A stretch of DNA of 5,256 nucleotides from Nitrososphaerota archaeon (GCA_003135575.1 PLCG01000054.1:48109-53364); one strand, 5' to 3'; numbered from the stretch's first letter, positions 1-4,967 are shown. Translations and numbers: made by a program. Notes: a model not told the origin generated them from the sequence alone.

Positions 1-478
1 GCTACAGACGTTCTTCGTTGCGTTCGTCGCCGTCGGCAGCGGGTTTGTCCTCCACGAGCTGATGCACAAGTTCACTGCCGAAAGGTATGGCTACTGGGCG
101 GAGTTCAGGATGTGGGTGATGGGGATCGTACTGGCCCTTATCACATCTACGCTGGGCTTCATCTTCGCGGCTCCGGGCGCGACGTATATCCAGGCGACCA
201 ACATCAGCGACAGACAGAACGGAATCATTTCGCTCGCAGGGCCTGCGACAAACGTCGTGATAGCATTCGTATTCTTACTTGTAGGAAATGTAGGAACTGG
301 GATTTTTGTCGAAATTGGCTTTATCGGGCTCAACGTCAACCTATTTTTGGCCCTTTTCAACATGCTGCCACTCATGCCGCTAGACGGAGCCAAGGTCTTC
401 CGCTGGAGCAAGCCGATTTGGGCGGTCGTTTTCTTCCCGCTTGTCTTGTGGTTCTTGCGAGGGTTTCTCGGAATTTGA
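1..478 (+). CDS. M50-family (site-2-protease-like) membrane zinc metalloprotease, 5' partial
   Basis: This is the C-terminal 158 residues of a polytopic membrane protease; the reading frame is open from base 2 and the start lies upstream of the window. Three family signatures are visible. The zinc-binding HExxH is HELMH (fragment residues 18-22), at the end of a hydrophobic segment. A GPxxN motif is GPATN (80-84). The second zinc-ligand motif is NMLPLMPLDG (120-129), with Asp128 as the presumed third ligand. Four or so hydrophobic segments surround them. In this family the active site lies within the membrane and cleaves transmembrane segments of substrate proteins; the substrate here cannot be told. 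The ATG at 62 lies inside HExxH and cannot be the start. The gene converges on nadE with a 56-bp gap. The family call is firm, the specific role is unknown. Confidence 0.88.
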   Translation, partial: LQTFFVAFVAVGSGFVLHELMHKFTAERYGYWAEFRMWVMGIVLALITSTLGFIFAAPGATYIQATNISDRQNGIISLAGPATNVVIAFVFLLVGNVGTGIFVEIGFIGLNVNLFLALFNMLPLMPLDGAKVFRWSKPIWAVVFFPLVLWFLRGFLGI

Positions 479-534
479 CTAGGAAAACAAAGCTACAATG
501 GAGCAGTTTTACACTTGCTCTTGAGTATGAAACG
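479..534. terminator. Convergent 3' intergenic region with weak T-rich tracts
   Basis: This short gap separates the convergent protease and nadE genes, so both transcripts should end in or near it. On the minus strand bases 481-492 read CTTTGTTTTCCT, a plausible archaeal oligo-T terminator for nadE. On the plus strand there is only a weak TTTT run at 507-510. No convincing stem-loop was seen. The call rests on position and composition. Confidence 0.3.
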
Positions 535-2463
535 TCAAGGCTGGAATCCAACTCTTAGGTCTTCGAGACTGGGTATAGGCGGGTCGCCGGCCTTGTGCGC
601 GTTCTTCTTGATCATCTGTCTGATCTTCTCGTCTTTGACGTTTTTTGCCACAAGCTGCTTGTCCAGGTCGGCGTAGGATATCCCGAGCTCGGTCTCCGCC
701 TCATGCCCTTCCCATAGCCTCGGGGAGCTCGGCTTCGTTACGACCGACGAAGGCACCCCAATCATCTTCGACATCTCTCTGACCTCTGTCTTGTAGAGGT
801 CGCCTATCGGATTGAAGTCGACGCCTCCATCGCCGAACTTGGTGTTTCCGGAGAAGATGTATTTCCCATTGCGCTCAACAAGAATGTTTTCGAATGGCGG
901 CACTGAAGGACACCAAACTCTTCCTTTGTAAGCCACAAGCTCGCCTTTTGAGCTTCGAACGAAACGATAACCGCGCCTAGCGAGGCCATAGGAGATTTCG
1001 TAACAGGCTGAGGAATGAATCAGCTTGTTTCCGTGGTTCTTCATCATTACGACTCTTGCGGGTCTTTGCCTCAAGGTTGGCAGCCGTCCCAGCTTCACGC
1101 AAAGCTGAACAAAATCGTCTTTCAGGCGCGTAGACGTTGTGTAGTAGACGTTGAGTTTCTCACTATGCGAGCCGTCGCTGTCTTTCAATCCTCTCAGGAG
1201 GTGGACGAGCAGCTCCGACGGATAGCGCAGAATCCAGGACGGAATGTGCTTGTTCGCAGCTCCAATCCCGCACTGGATGAAGATCTCGTAAATCTCTCTT
1301 GAGCTTACCCTCACTTGGTCCGGGGTTAGCGAAAACCCGATACCATACTTTCGCAAGATTTGAAGCAACCTCTCTCTTGCCTTGTCCTTGGTGTAGTATG
1401 GGAGCGAGAAGTCTGTTTCAAACGTGTCGTATGTCTTCAAATGGGGGGTCGCGGTTGCGTCTGCAAGCCGAGCAAACCTGCCGCTCGTCCGGCTTCGACC
1501 CATGACCGCGTATTCTGCACGAGAAAGTTTCGACCTAACTGGCACAGTCACGGATCCTTTGGTCGCTGAACCATCGCCGATATAGAGCCCGAAGAGATAG
1601 AGGATGTCTTCAAGAGCAAATGTAACTCTCCTTGTGATGTGCCGTTGTTTGAGGGTAATGGTCAGTCCCGCGGAGGTTTGCGATTCCGTTCCCTTCCAGC
1701 CGACCGGGGTCGGCGTGTAAGTTCCTACGCGCTTTAGGCAGTCCTCGGCTGTCCGAAATGCCAGACGACCTCCGAGATTTGAACTCGATGTATGTACCAG
1801 CATTCTGTGGTTTGGAGTGACCAGCATGTCTACACTTCTAGACTTGAAGCGAACAAGGTCGGAATCGTACTCAAATGTAGACACGTCCTCGACTGGCTGT
1901 TCTGTCACGTGCCTTGAAACGGGATCGAGGGAAAACACCAAGTCACCTTTTCTAAGTTCGTCGATCCCCTTCGGGCCGTCCGTCGTGACCACCCGAGTGC
2001 TTTCGTCGTAGCAATAGAACCCCAAGGTGTGCTCGGACTTGTCGTCGGTCCCCACCACGAGCTTGTTCATGGAATTGGCGTACCAGTAGAGGATGCACAT
2101 CCGGATGCGCGCCTTCAGGTTTCCCACGGTGATTCTGTCCCTCTTCTCACTGAGAAGAGTTTGGAACGCCAATACTATGCCGTCGATAGGATGGATCTTG
2201 TGACCTATGCCCAAAAGTCGGCAGATTTCGAGAGCGTCGTCGGTATCTGCGTTTGGAGTGCTCGTCGAAGGCATCAATACCCCCAGGACCTTGCTCTTCC
2301 CAAGGGCCTCCACAGAGAGGTAAGCGACGAGAGCTGAGTCGCCCCCGCCACTTATCCCCACAACGACGCCGTTCGGCGAGCCGGCGGCAAAGTCACGGAT
2401 GAAAGAGACTATCCTTTCTCGTGCGGCAGGAAGGAAGCCAGTCGACGCCGTTCTCGCACTCAT
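535..2463 (-). CDS. nadE: Ammonia-dependent NAD+ synthetase precursor interrupted by an intein
   Basis: The 642-residue precursor is a NAD+ synthetase in two extein pieces (residues 1-150 and 541-642, 252 in total, normal for archaeal NadE) around a 390-residue intein. The enzyme amidates nicotinic acid adenine dinucleotide with ATP and ammonia, the last step of NAD+ synthesis, in the cytoplasm. Extein evidence: PP-loop SGGGDS (38-43; the third Gly is usually V, I or Q), GTDDKSE (138-144) whose Glu corresponds to the family's Mg ligand, TKFGDGGVD (541-549), PIGDLYKTEV (552-561), LWEGHEAETELG (583-594) and a PPIP tail. There is no glutaminase domain, so free ammonia or a separate donor is expected. 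The ATG at 2463 is preceded by a TATA-like box at leaderless distance and by no Shine-Dalgarno. It lies 117 bp downstream of the cyclophilin gene, probably on its own transcript. Confidence 0.93.
   Translation of the reverse strand: MSARTASTGFLPAARERIVSFIRDFAAGSPNGVVVGISGGGDSALVAYLSVEALGKSKVLGVLMPSTSTPNADTDDALEICRLLGIGHKIHPIDGIVLAFQTLLSEKRDRITVGNLKARIRMCILYWYANSMNKLVVGTDDKSEHTLGFYCYDESTRVVTTDGPKGIDELRKGDLVFSLDPVSRHVTEQPVEDVSTFEYDSDLVRFKSRSVDMLVTPNHRMLVHTSSSNLGGRLAFRTAEDCLKRVGTYTPTPVGWKGTESQTSAGLTITLKQRHITRRVTFALEDILYLFGLYIGDGSATKGSVTVPVRSKLSRAEYAVMGRSRTSGRFARLADATATPHLKTYDTFETDFSLPYYTKDKARERLLQILRKYGIGFSLTPDQVRVSSREIYEIFIQCGIGAANKHIPSWILRYPSELLVHLLRGLKDSDGSHSEKLNVYYTTSTRLKDDFVQLCVKLGRLPTLRQRPARVVMMKNHGNKLIHSSACYEISYGLARRGYRFVRSSKGELVAYKGRVWCPSVPPFENILVERNGKYIFSGNTKFGDGGVDFNPIGDLYKTEVREMSKMIGVPSSVVTKPSSPRLWEGHEAETELGISYADLDKQLVAKNVKDEKIRQMIKKNAHKAGDPPIPSLEDLRVGFQP
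844..2013 (-). mobile_element. Intein in NadE (390 aa, with homing endonuclease)
   Basis: Precursor residues 151-540 form an in-frame protein-splicing element. Block A begins at Cys151 (CYDESTRVVTTDG), the splicing nucleophile. Block B contains TPNH (216-219). Block F is VWCPSVPP (516-523), with Cys518 where many inteins have Asp. Block G ends in FSGN (537-540), followed by extein Thr541 as the +1 nucleophile. The penultimate residue is Gly, not the usual His, a known natural variation. Removing 151-540 rejoins LGFY to TKFGDGG, which restores the family's contiguous G(Y/F)FTK(Y/F)GDGG motif, so the boundaries are well fixed. Cys1, Asn-390 and a +1 Thr make it a class 1 intein that should splice. 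I cannot say from sequence how fast, or whether splicing is conditional. Confidence 0.93.
1084..1611 (-). other. LAGLIDADG (DOD) homing endonuclease domain inside the intein
   Basis: This spans about residues 285-460 of the precursor. The first dodecapeptide motif is LFGLYIGDG (290-298, bases 1570-1596) and the second is LRGLKDSDG (423-431, bases 1171-1197). Each keeps its catalytic Asp (Asp297 and Asp430). Between them lies a block D-like NKHIPSWIL (404-412), and after the second motif a block H-like TTSTRLKDDFVQLCVKLG (442-459). Known enzymes of this type cut intein-free alleles at the insertion site, so the intein is copied by repair. With both acids present and no stop or frameshift, the domain looks potentially active, which fits a relatively recent or maintained invasion. 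Activity itself is inference. Confidence 0.88.
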
Positions 2464-2486
2464 GGCTTTGGTCGGTCGTCCTAGCG

Positions 2487-2494
2487 ATTAAAAT
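2487..2494 (-). promoter_or_regulatory. TATA-like box of nadE (leaderless promoter)
   Basis: On the minus strand this reads ATTTTAAT, in an otherwise G+C-richer stretch. Its centre lies about 27 nt before the nadE ATG at 2463, so transcription would start at or next to the A of the start codon. No Shine-Dalgarno-like sequence precedes the ATG, which agrees with a leaderless mRNA and supports this start. Confidence 0.5.
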
Positions 2495-2580
2495 GCTCTC
2501 ATTAGGACTGAAGGGCTCCTAACAGAAAGTAAGAGACTTGCGCCATTTGCGATTGGCCTGTTTCCTAGATGAAAACGACT

Positions 2581-3366
2581 CTACGGCGTGCTCTGGGTTG
2601 TGATGCTTACGATGTACGCAGACGCCGGGTTAGTCGGCTGTCCTGACGACGCATCAATCGGCACTTTCGCGAGGGCCTGGACGACGCTCATCCCGTTGAT
2701 CACGGTGCCGAAGACGGCGTACTTGTGGTCAAGGGTAGCGGTATTGTCAACCAGGTTGATGTAAAACTGCGAGCTCCCGCCTGAGCCGGCTGCCGTGCTC
2801 GCCATTGCGATGGTCCCAGCCGTGTTGTGAAGGTTGCCATCGTCTTCGAACGGCACGTTGGTGCCTGAGGTCCCCGTCCCCCAGGTCGACTTTACTCCGC
2901 CACCGTTCTTGGTGTTTGGGTCGCCGGCCTGGATGACGAAGCCGGGCACTATCCTGTGCCAGACGAGGTCATTGTAAAAGCCCGACTGCGCCAGGGTCAC
3001 GAAGTTCGAGACCGTCTGGGGGGCGTCGGTAGGGAAGAGCTGCAACTCGATGAGGCCGAGGTTGGTGCAGATCTTTGCGTAGGTCCCGCTGCCGCTTGTC
3101 GCAGTCGTGGTGGATGCCGTGCACGGCGCGTTATTGAATGCTGCCCCGGAGGCGCTCGTGGTCGACCCGCTCCCGCTTGTGGAGGTCGAGTTGGTAGAGC
3201 CGGTCGAGGTCGTCGAGGGAGCGGGGAAGACGTTGTAAGCGTGAGTTGTGTAAAGGTAGCCTATCGAGCCCACCAAGATGAAAACGATGAGTGCGACCGC
3301 CGTCATCGCGTACTGGCGAGCCCTTGGGGGGTTTCTCAGCGTTCCTCTTTTCACCGGCTTTGACAT
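2581..3366 (-). CDS. Membrane-anchored extracytoplasmic cyclophilin-type peptidyl-prolyl isomerase
   Basis: Cyclophilins catalyse cis-trans isomerisation of X-Pro bonds and assist folding. From ATG 3366 the product has 261 residues: a basic N-terminus (1-18), one hydrophobic anchor (about 19-39), a Ser/Thr/Gly-rich low-complexity stalk (about 50-95), and a cyclophilin domain (about 98-258). Diagnostic parts are FPTDAPQTVSNFV (111-123), the active-site segment WHRIVPGFVIQAGDP (136-150, Arg138 the expected catalytic Arg), SSQFYINL (198-205) and LDHKYAVFG (212-220). The position of human CypA Trp121 appears to be His, as in many prokaryotic members. Positive residues before the anchor predict the domain outside the membrane; Cys82 and Cys100 could pair there. 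A GTG at 3417 would add 17 residues; I prefer the ATG because a TATA-like box lies at 3398-3406, inside that extension. Confidence 0.92.
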   Translation of the reverse strand: MSKPVKRGTLRNPPRARQYAMTAVALIVFILVGSIGYLYTTHAYNVFPAPSTTSTGSTNSTSTSGSGSTTSASGAAFNNAPCTASTTTATSGSGTYAKICTNLGLIELQLFPTDAPQTVSNFVTLAQSGFYNDLVWHRIVPGFVIQAGDPNTKNGGGVKSTWGTGTSGTNVPFEDDGNLHNTAGTIAMASTAAGSGGSSQFYINLVDNTATLDHKYAVFGTVINGMSVVQALAKVPIDASSGQPTNPASAYIVSITTQSTP

Positions 3367-3397
3367 CGGAGTGTCTCGAGCCTGATTCCACCCGTTG

Positions 3398-3406
3398 AAA
3401 TACAAA
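3398..3406 (-). promoter_or_regulatory. Candidate TATA box of the cyclophilin gene
   Basis: The minus strand reads TTTGTATTT, centred about 36 nt before the ATG at 3366, which implies a start near 3376 and a leader of roughly 10 nt. It is the most A+T-rich stretch nearby. If the GTG at 3417 were used instead, this box would lie inside the coding region and the A+T-rich palindrome at 3436-3451 would sit at leaderless distance, so the assignment is tentative. Confidence 0.35.
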
Positions 3407-3435
3407 TCGGTTGCCACCCGCCGAGCGGCTCATGA

Positions 3436-3451
3436 ATATCGATGTCGATAT
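3436..3451. repeat. 16-bp palindrome upstream of the cyclophilin gene
   Basis: ATATCGA-TG-TCGATAT has perfect 7-bp arms around a 2-bp centre. It lies 30 bp upstream of the candidate cyclophilin TATA box, in the 156-bp gap after the zinc-finger mini-gene. Its size and symmetry fit a site for a dimeric DNA-binding protein, but no binding protein is identifiable and an alternative role as a promoter element for the GTG start cannot be excluded. I saw no stable gene in the surrounding 3367-3522 gap. Confidence 0.4.
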
Positions 3452-3522
3452 CGTCCTCGATGACCCATTTTAGGCGGGTCGACCCCATGCCCGACAGGCC
3501 CGAAATCCGACGGTTTTCTGGC

Positions 3523-3672
3523 CTATTCGGAGATTGCGTACTTTGGAAGGCTGTGGGCGATACGCATGTGCGCCTTGATCTTCGCGGTATCATCCTCAGT
3601 GAGGTTGCCGTAGCCAATCTGGATGACCAGCATGCAGAAGGCGCAAACGTGCTCAGACTTCACTTGAGACAT
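3523..3672 (-). CDS. 49-residue C2H2-like zinc-finger mini-protein
   Basis: This is a short complete ORF from ATG 3672 to TAG. The product has a CxxC pair (Cys10, Cys13 in HVCAFC) and a His pair (His35, His40 in AHMRIAHSL), giving C-x2-C-x21-H-x4-H. The His-bearing part looks like the end of a classical zinc-finger helix (HMRIAH), but the 21-residue spacing is well beyond the usual 12, so the finger would have an enlarged loop with an acidic TEDD segment. Tiny single-finger proteins are common in archaea; some are thought to bind nucleic acid, most have no known role. It overlaps the upstream 41-residue ORF by 20 nt in another frame. A weak TTTTCA element (minus strand, near 3698-3703) lies about 28 nt before the ATG. 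The ordered ligand pattern makes a chance ORF unlikely. Confidence 0.68.
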   Translation of the reverse strand: MSQVKSEHVCAFCMLVIQIGYGNLTEDDTAKIKAHMRIAHSLPKYAISE

Positions 3673-3778
3673 ACAAGGCTGTGACGCCCGAGCGCATTGA
3701 AAAGGCTTGCCGCAAATTCTTCAAGTAAATTAACACTTGTTTGAGAATATCGGTGACCGATGCGGATTCCGGGTCCAT
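3653..3778 (-). CDS. Possible 41-residue amphipathic-helix protein
   Basis: This short ORF runs from ATG 3778 to TGA at 3653-3655. I do not recognise the product. It opens with an acidic/Ser N-terminus (MDPESASVTD) followed by a probable helix (about residues 8-28) with hydrophobic residues at 8, 11/12, 15, 19, 22 and 26, a spacing expected for an amphipathic or short coiled-coil helix. The main support is a TATA-like ATAAATT whose centre lies 26 nt before the ATG, the geometry also seen at nadE and ftsZ. Its last 20 nt overlap the zinc-finger mini-gene, so the two could be translationally coupled or be one protein split by a frameshift. It is short enough to be a chance ORF. Confidence 0.42.
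   Translation of the reverse strand: MDPESASVTDILKQVLIYLKNLRQAFSMRSGVTALYVSSEV
3749..3761. repeat. 13-bp palindrome ATCGGT-G-ACCGAT
   Basis: There are perfect 6-bp arms around one central base. It sits 18-30 nt downstream of the predicted start of the 41-residue ORF, within its coding sequence. This position could suit a repressor site or a short hairpin in a leaderless mRNA. No partner copy was seen elsewhere in the window, so function is uncertain. Confidence 0.3.
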
Positions 3779-3800
3779 CTCTACCCAATGCGCGAATCGT

Positions 3801-3807
3801 AATTTAT
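3801..3807 (-). promoter_or_regulatory. TATA-like box for the leftward mini-gene(s)
   Basis: The minus strand reads ATAAATT, with its centre 26 nt upstream of the ATG at 3778, so a leaderless transcript is predicted. It faces away from the ftsZ box at 3874-3879; the two promoters share a 124-bp divergent intergenic region. Confidence 0.42.
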
Positions 3808-3825
3808 GTCATCTGAAACGAAGCT

Positions 3826-3859
3826 CGGTATGGCTACGACGTAGCGGGAACCCATACCG
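3826..3859. repeat. Nested inverted repeat in the ftsZ divergent promoter region
   Basis: The outer arms CGGTATGG (3826-3833) and CCATACCG (3852-3859) are perfect 8-bp complements. Directly inside the left arm, CTAC (3834-3837) and GTAG (3841-3844) form a second stem around GAC, leaving a 7-nt bulge (3845-3851). The element lies between the back-to-back TATA boxes (3801-3807 and 3874-3879), ending 14 nt before the ftsZ box. It is a candidate operator acting on both sides. With leaderless starts on both sides it would not be in either main transcript, which argues against an mRNA hairpin. Confidence 0.5.
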
Positions 3860-3873
3860 GTGGTTCACTCGCC

Positions 3874-3879
3874 TTATTA
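3874..3879 (+). promoter_or_regulatory. TATA-like box of ftsZ (leaderless promoter)
   Basis: TTATTA is centred about 26.5 nt before the ATG at 3903, so transcription should begin at the start codon. No Shine-Dalgarno sequence lies between. This placement supports ATG 3903 over the in-frame TTG at 3741. Confidence 0.5.
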
Positions 3880-3902
3880 CCTCTAGTCGGGCTTCACCAA
3901 GC

Positions 3903-4967
3903 ATGGATTCCTCTTACGAAAGCAGTAGCGGTAACGACTTTTTGGAAGCAGAAAGAATCGAAGCAGCCATGCGGATGGCTCGCCCCAACGTCGCAGTGGT
4001 CGGATTGGGAGGCGCCGGAAGCAACATAGTCTCCTGGATCAAGCAGCGCGGCGTCTCCGGAGCCAAGCTCATCGCGGCAAACACGGACGCGGCACACCTT
4101 TCAATCACAAAGGCAGACAGACGGCTCCTCATCGGTGAGAAGCTGACCCACGGCATGGGTGCCGGGGGCTATCCAGAGCGCGGCGAGAGGGCCGCCATGG
4201 AGAGCATGTCCGAGCTCAAGAAGGAGGTCAGCGGCTCGAACATCACCTTCCTGTGCGCAGGACTAGGAGGGGGAACAGGCACCGGCGCCATCCAGGCTCT
4301 TGCGAGGGAGCTGAAGGGCAACGGAGGCCTCACGGTCGGCGTGGTAACGCTACCATTCGCGATCGAGAGCTACCGCTACGAGAACGCGAAGAAGGCACTG
4401 CTGAAGCTGAAGGAGTACTGTGACACCGTGGTGGCCATCGACAACACGAAGCTGTCGACGGTCGCTGGAAACCTCCCGCTGCAGCAGGCGCTGGGAGTCG
4501 CCAACGAGCTCGTCGGCCAGTTCATCAAGGGCCTTACCGAGACGATCACGACAGCCAGTCTCATCAACATCGACTATGCGGACCTTAGGGCGATCATGGA
4601 GAGGAGGGGCTTGGCAGCGATAGGAGTAGGCCAGGCGACCGGACCCAACAGGGTCGAGGTCGCGGTAAGGCAAGCCATCGACGGACAGCTCCTTGACATC
4701 AAGGACGTGACCAAGGCGAAGGGCGTCCTGGTGCATGTCGCTGGCGGAGATGACGTGAGCCTAGAGGAAGTCACCCAGGCAGGAAGCCTCGTGACCAAGT
4801 CGCTACCTCCATCGACGAGGGTAGTCTGGGGCGCACGCGTCGAGCCGAACATGCGAGGGGCCGCAAGGGTCATGGTTGTCCTTACCGGCATCGAGAGCAC
4901 ATTCCTCTCGCAGCAGCAGTCGTCTCGGTTCCAGATGGGGCCTATCAGGATAGGCTCGAGAAACTAG
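3903..4967 (+). CDS. ftsZ: FtsZ, tubulin-like cell-division GTPase
   Basis: The product has 354 residues, usual for FtsZ. FtsZ polymerises with GTP and in many archaea and bacteria forms the division ring; in lineages that also have Cdv/ESCRT division its role is less clear. Visible elements are GLGGAGSN (34-41, T1 loop), NTD (60-62, T3 region), the tubulin signature GLGGGTGTGA (120-129, T4), VTLPFAIE (148-155, T5), IDNTKL (179-184, T6) and the T7 catalytic loop NIDYADL (222-228) with Asp224 and Asp227. All are intact, so GTP binding and polymerisation-linked hydrolysis are expected. The N-terminal 22 residues are variable. The tail after about 332 is short, ending in RFQMGPIRIGSRN, a possible partner-binding peptide. 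I chose ATG 3903 because the frame's 54 upstream codons resemble no FtsZ and a TATA-like box sits at leaderless distance. Confidence 0.95.
   Translation: MDSSYESSSGNDFLEAERIEAAMRMARPNVAVVGLGGAGSNIVSWIKQRGVSGAKLIAANTDAAHLSITKADRRLLIGEKLTHGMGAGGYPERGERAAMESMSELKKEVSGSNITFLCAGLGGGTGTGAIQALARELKGNGGLTVGVVTLPFAIESYRYENAKKALLKLKEYCDTVVAIDNTKLSTVAGNLPLQQALGVANELVGQFIKGLTETITTASLINIDYADLRAIMERRGLAAIGVGQATGPNRVEVAVRQAIDGQLLDIKDVTKAKGVLVHVAGGDDVSLEEVTQAGSLVTKSLPPSTRVVWGARVEPNMRGAARVMVVLTGIESTFLSQQQSSRFQMGPIRIGSRN

Noticed and set aside
1015..2337. Several plus-strand ORFs of 64-102 codons opposite nadE
   Set aside because: They lie antisense to a gene whose extein and intein motifs are unmistakable, and their translations show no recognisable domains. 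They are shadow frames.
2956..3363. 135-codon plus-strand ORF opposite the cyclophilin gene
   Set aside because: It is Arg/Gly-rich low-complexity sequence typical of the antisense of a Ser/Thr/Gly-rich gene, while the cyclophilin domain on the other strand is clear.
3367..3417. Longer cyclophilin start at GTG 3417
   Set aside because: It would add 17 residues and place the best TATA-like box inside the gene. It is not impossible, because the A+T-rich palindrome at 3436-3451 lies at leaderless distance from it.
3351..3488. 45-residue minus-strand ORF from ATG 3488
   Set aside because: Its acidic DDIDIDI run simply reflects the GATATCGA palindrome, it overlaps the cyclophilin start, and it has no promoter-like box at the expected distance.
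3722..3739. Inverted repeat CAAGT-N8-ACTTG
   Set aside because: Five-base arms are readily expected by chance and the site lies within the 41-residue ORF.
3760..3816. 18-residue plus-strand ORF with an A+T-rich box about 30 nt upstream
   Set aside because: It is too short, has no distinctive composition, and lies antisense to the more convincing leftward ORF and promoter.
3741..3902. N-terminal extension of ftsZ from an in-frame TTG
   Set aside because: The 54 extra residues have no FtsZ-like character, the codon is a rare start, and the stretch covers the likely promoter and an inverted repeat. ATG 3903 with a TATA-like box 26 nt upstream is better.
4350..4900. Minus-strand ORFs of 108-128 codons opposite ftsZ
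   Set aside because: They are antisense shadows of a strongly conserved, G+C-rich gene, with no motifs of their own.
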